A program made the position numbers and the translations under genes. A stretch of DNA of 14,415 nucleotides from Lysobacterales bacterium CG_4_10_14_3_um_filter_64_11. GTDB taxonomy: Bacteria > Pseudomonadota > Gammaproteobacteria > Xanthomonadales > Xanthomonadaceae. The stretch spans positions 1-14,415 of the forward strand of contig PFJA01000219.1 of assembly GCA_002782905.1 (NCBI GenBank), given 5' to 3'. Below, one piece after another: positions 13,123 through 14,415 of this stretch (positions are counted from its first letter, which is position 1; each line of letters begins with the position of its first letter). A model generated the notes under the pieces. The model was not told where the DNA came from. It worked only from the letters and a program-made list of their open reading frames with translations, and did not search any database.

Positions 13123-14415
13123 TCAGCGAATCTCGATTTCCGACAGGGCGCGCGCCTGCGCTGCCTCAGCCTTCCGCTTCATCGCCAACGCCGCGCTATT
13201 GCGCGGTGCCAGCCGCAACACCGCATTGGCACTGCTGATGGCGCAATCGTATTTATTGCTGGCCATGCAGCGACGCCCCTCATCCAGACTGGCATTTATC
13301 GCCAACTGAATAGGATTTTGGGCGGCGTTTGCAACCGGCGACGGTACAGGCTTGGCCGCTGGGCTCGGCGCGGGCGGCGCAACGGACGGGGCAGGTGATG
13401 GGACTGCGTTGACCTTGGCCAAAAATGCCTGTCCCGCCGGCGAGTCGCGGCGCACCAGTGCCAAGTCAAACTCCTGACTGGACAGCAGCACATGGTCGGT
13501 GTCGACCATGACGACAGTCAGCGGATCTTCGTCTGCCGCGTGCCCGCCCGAAGCCTCGCCTTCATCGTCGCGAAATCGAATGCCAAATCGACTGTCACCG
13601 CGCGCCAGATAATGCACCGTGTTTGTCACGTCTTTGAAACGAAAGCGATCCCGACCGAAGCGGATGATACCGACATCCGGCAGTTGATCGGGATTGGAAA
13701 AATCTTTCTCGACCACCCATTCGCCGACAAACGGCAATGCCGTTACCGGCTCCGCCTGCGGCTGGGCTGCCGCTAGCGGATCTGTCTGTGGTTGTGCCGC
13801 TGCCGCCGGTGCTGGCGGTGGCGCATCGCCGGTACCGGTATCACGCATCCGCCACCACACCACGCCGCCCACTACCAACGCGACACTGAAAACCGCTATC
13901 GCCAGCACAACAGCCAACGGCGGCGACCTGCGCTCGGCGACAACGCTACTGCGTTGCACTGCGGGTGGTTCGGATGCTGCCGGCGGCGCAGGTGGAGCCG
14001 TGCGCTGTGCGGGTGGTGCTGCCTGGCTTGGTTCATCGCCGGGTGCCGGCGCCTCCCAGATCGAACGGGCTGGTGACGGCTGCTTTTCCTCTGCCGGCTT
14101 GACTGCGGCTGCGCTGACTGGCTTTGCTGTAGGCGTACCGCATGCGGCACAAAACACCGCGCCGGCACGCACTGGCGCAGCGCAATGATCGCATGTCAAG
14201 TCAGCATCTGCGCCAGAGGGCGATGCCGGCGGCGCGCTGACAGGGTGCGCCGCGGGTGCGGGTGCGGGTGCGGGTGCGGGTGCGGGTGCGGGCGCGGGTG
14301 AACGCGTTACTACGGCAGTCGACGACTTGCCGCAACGACCGCAAAACGCTGCGCCGGGTCGCAATGGTGCCTCACAATGCGGGCAGGCTGCTGCGGCCTG
14401 TGGTGCCGGCGCGTT
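13123..14415 (-). CDS. Double zinc-ribbon single-pass membrane protein (5' truncated)
   Basis: The frame is open to the window edge, so the N-terminus is missing; the TTG at 14364 is internal. The 430 visible residues begin with a zinc ribbon, CPHC-X10-CGRC, starting at residue 11. Next come a (PA)7 linker, a second zinc ribbon CDHC-X10-CAAC at about 73-91, and a Pro/Ala-rich linker. One membrane helix follows at about 163-187 (LAVVLAIAVFSVALVVGGVVWW), then a probably periplasmic part. That part has a beta-rich domain from FVGEWVVEKDF through RFGIRFRDDEG to VLLSSQEFDLALVRR, resembling small lipocalin-like or DUF-type barrels. It ends in another Pro-rich linker and a C-terminal helical hairpin of TPR character (DEGRRCMASNKYDCAISSANAVLRLAP, split here by the helix turn). 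The function is unknown. Cytoplasmic zinc ribbons joined to a periplasmic sensor-like domain suggest a link between envelope and cytosol. Confidence 0.8.
   Translation of the reverse strand, partial: NAPAPQAAAACPHCEAPLRPGAAFCGRCGKSSTAVVTRSPAPAPAPAPAPAPAPAAHPVSAPPASPSGADADLTCDHCAAPVRAGAVFCAACGTPTAKPVSAAAVKPAEEKQPSPARSIWEAPAPGDEPSQAAPPAQRTAPPAPPAASEPPAVQRSSVVAERRSPPLAVVLAIAVFSVALVVGGVVWWRMRDTGTGDAPPPAPAAAAQPQTDPLAAAQPQAEPVTALPFVGEWVVEKDFSNPDQLPDVGIIRFGRDRFRFKDVTNTVHYLARGDSRFGIRFRDDEGEASGGHAADEDPLTVVMVDTDHVLLSSQEFDLALVRRDSPAGQAFLAKVNAVPSPAPSVAPPAPSPAAKPVPSPVANAAQNPIQLAINASLDEGRRCMASNKYDCAISSANAVLRLAPRNSAALAMKRKAEAAQARALSEIEIR
14254..14300 (-). repeat. Hexanucleotide tandem repeat encoding a (Pro-Ala) linker
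   Basis: GGGTGC is repeated six times without change, followed by one GGGCGC and a partial unit. Read on the minus strand it encodes the alternating Pro-Ala linker between the two zinc ribbons. The unit is a multiple of three, so slippage changes linker length without shifting the frame. Confidence 0.9.

Noticed and set aside
1..14415. tRNA, rRNA or riboswitch genes
   Set aside because: No cloverleaf with a TTCRA arm, no rRNA core sequence and no known riboswitch core was seen in the intergenic regions; a covariance-model search was not possible here.

Overview
The window is GC-rich bacterial chromosome, most likely from a gammaproteobacterium of the Xanthomonadales/Lysobacterales type. This is inferred from the gene repertoire (bioC, pepN, hemH, tatABC), from the protein style, and from GTCATTCC(A/C)GC hairpin repeats and CTTGGCG / ACTCGGG intergenic repeats of the kind common in that order. 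The exact genus cannot be read from the sequence. Coding density is high, and long antisense open frames are GC-driven shadows of real genes.

Layout. (1) Positions 1-592 (+) hold the 3' part of bioC, truncated by the window edge. (2) Positions 602-2802 (-) hold three genes reading leftward: a PLP-dependent serine/threonine dehydratase or racemase-type enzyme, a four-helix cytochrome b561, and a small single-pass membrane protein. A 19-bp palindrome lies upstream of the first of these. (3) Positions 3087-5678 (+) hold pepN, the alanyl aminopeptidase. (4) Positions 5679-6114 contain no gene. They hold a mosaic of intergenic repeats: a CTTGGCG-type arm, four copies of a 7-bp tandem, a diverged inverted arm, and a head-to-head pair of GTCATTCC hairpins. 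Another CTTGGCG element lies upstream of pepN. (5) Positions 6115-6366 (+) hold a Phd/YefM antitoxin with no toxin. An overlapping ATG that would fit a toxin start opens a frame of only 17 codons. (6) Positions 6406-8272 (-) hold hemH, overlapping a downstream alpha/beta hydrolase gene by 8 nt. (7) Positions 8411-10527 (+) hold a secreted SYLF/YSC84 protein followed by the tatA-tatB-tatC twin-arginine translocase cluster. (8) Positions 10584-14415 (-) hold three genes of unknown function: a double zinc-ribbon single-pass membrane protein (5' end outside the window), an eight-helix membrane protein with a C-terminal zinc ribbon, and a glycine-zipper lipoprotein.

Most of the window is housekeeping: biotin synthesis, peptide turnover, last-step heme synthesis and folded-protein export. 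The part least explained by known families is the final three-gene cluster. It pairs two zinc-ribbon membrane proteins with an outer-membrane-type lipoprotein, and I consider it the best candidate here for an undescribed envelope-associated system. The orphan antitoxin and the repeat mosaic next to it are the other places worth a second look.
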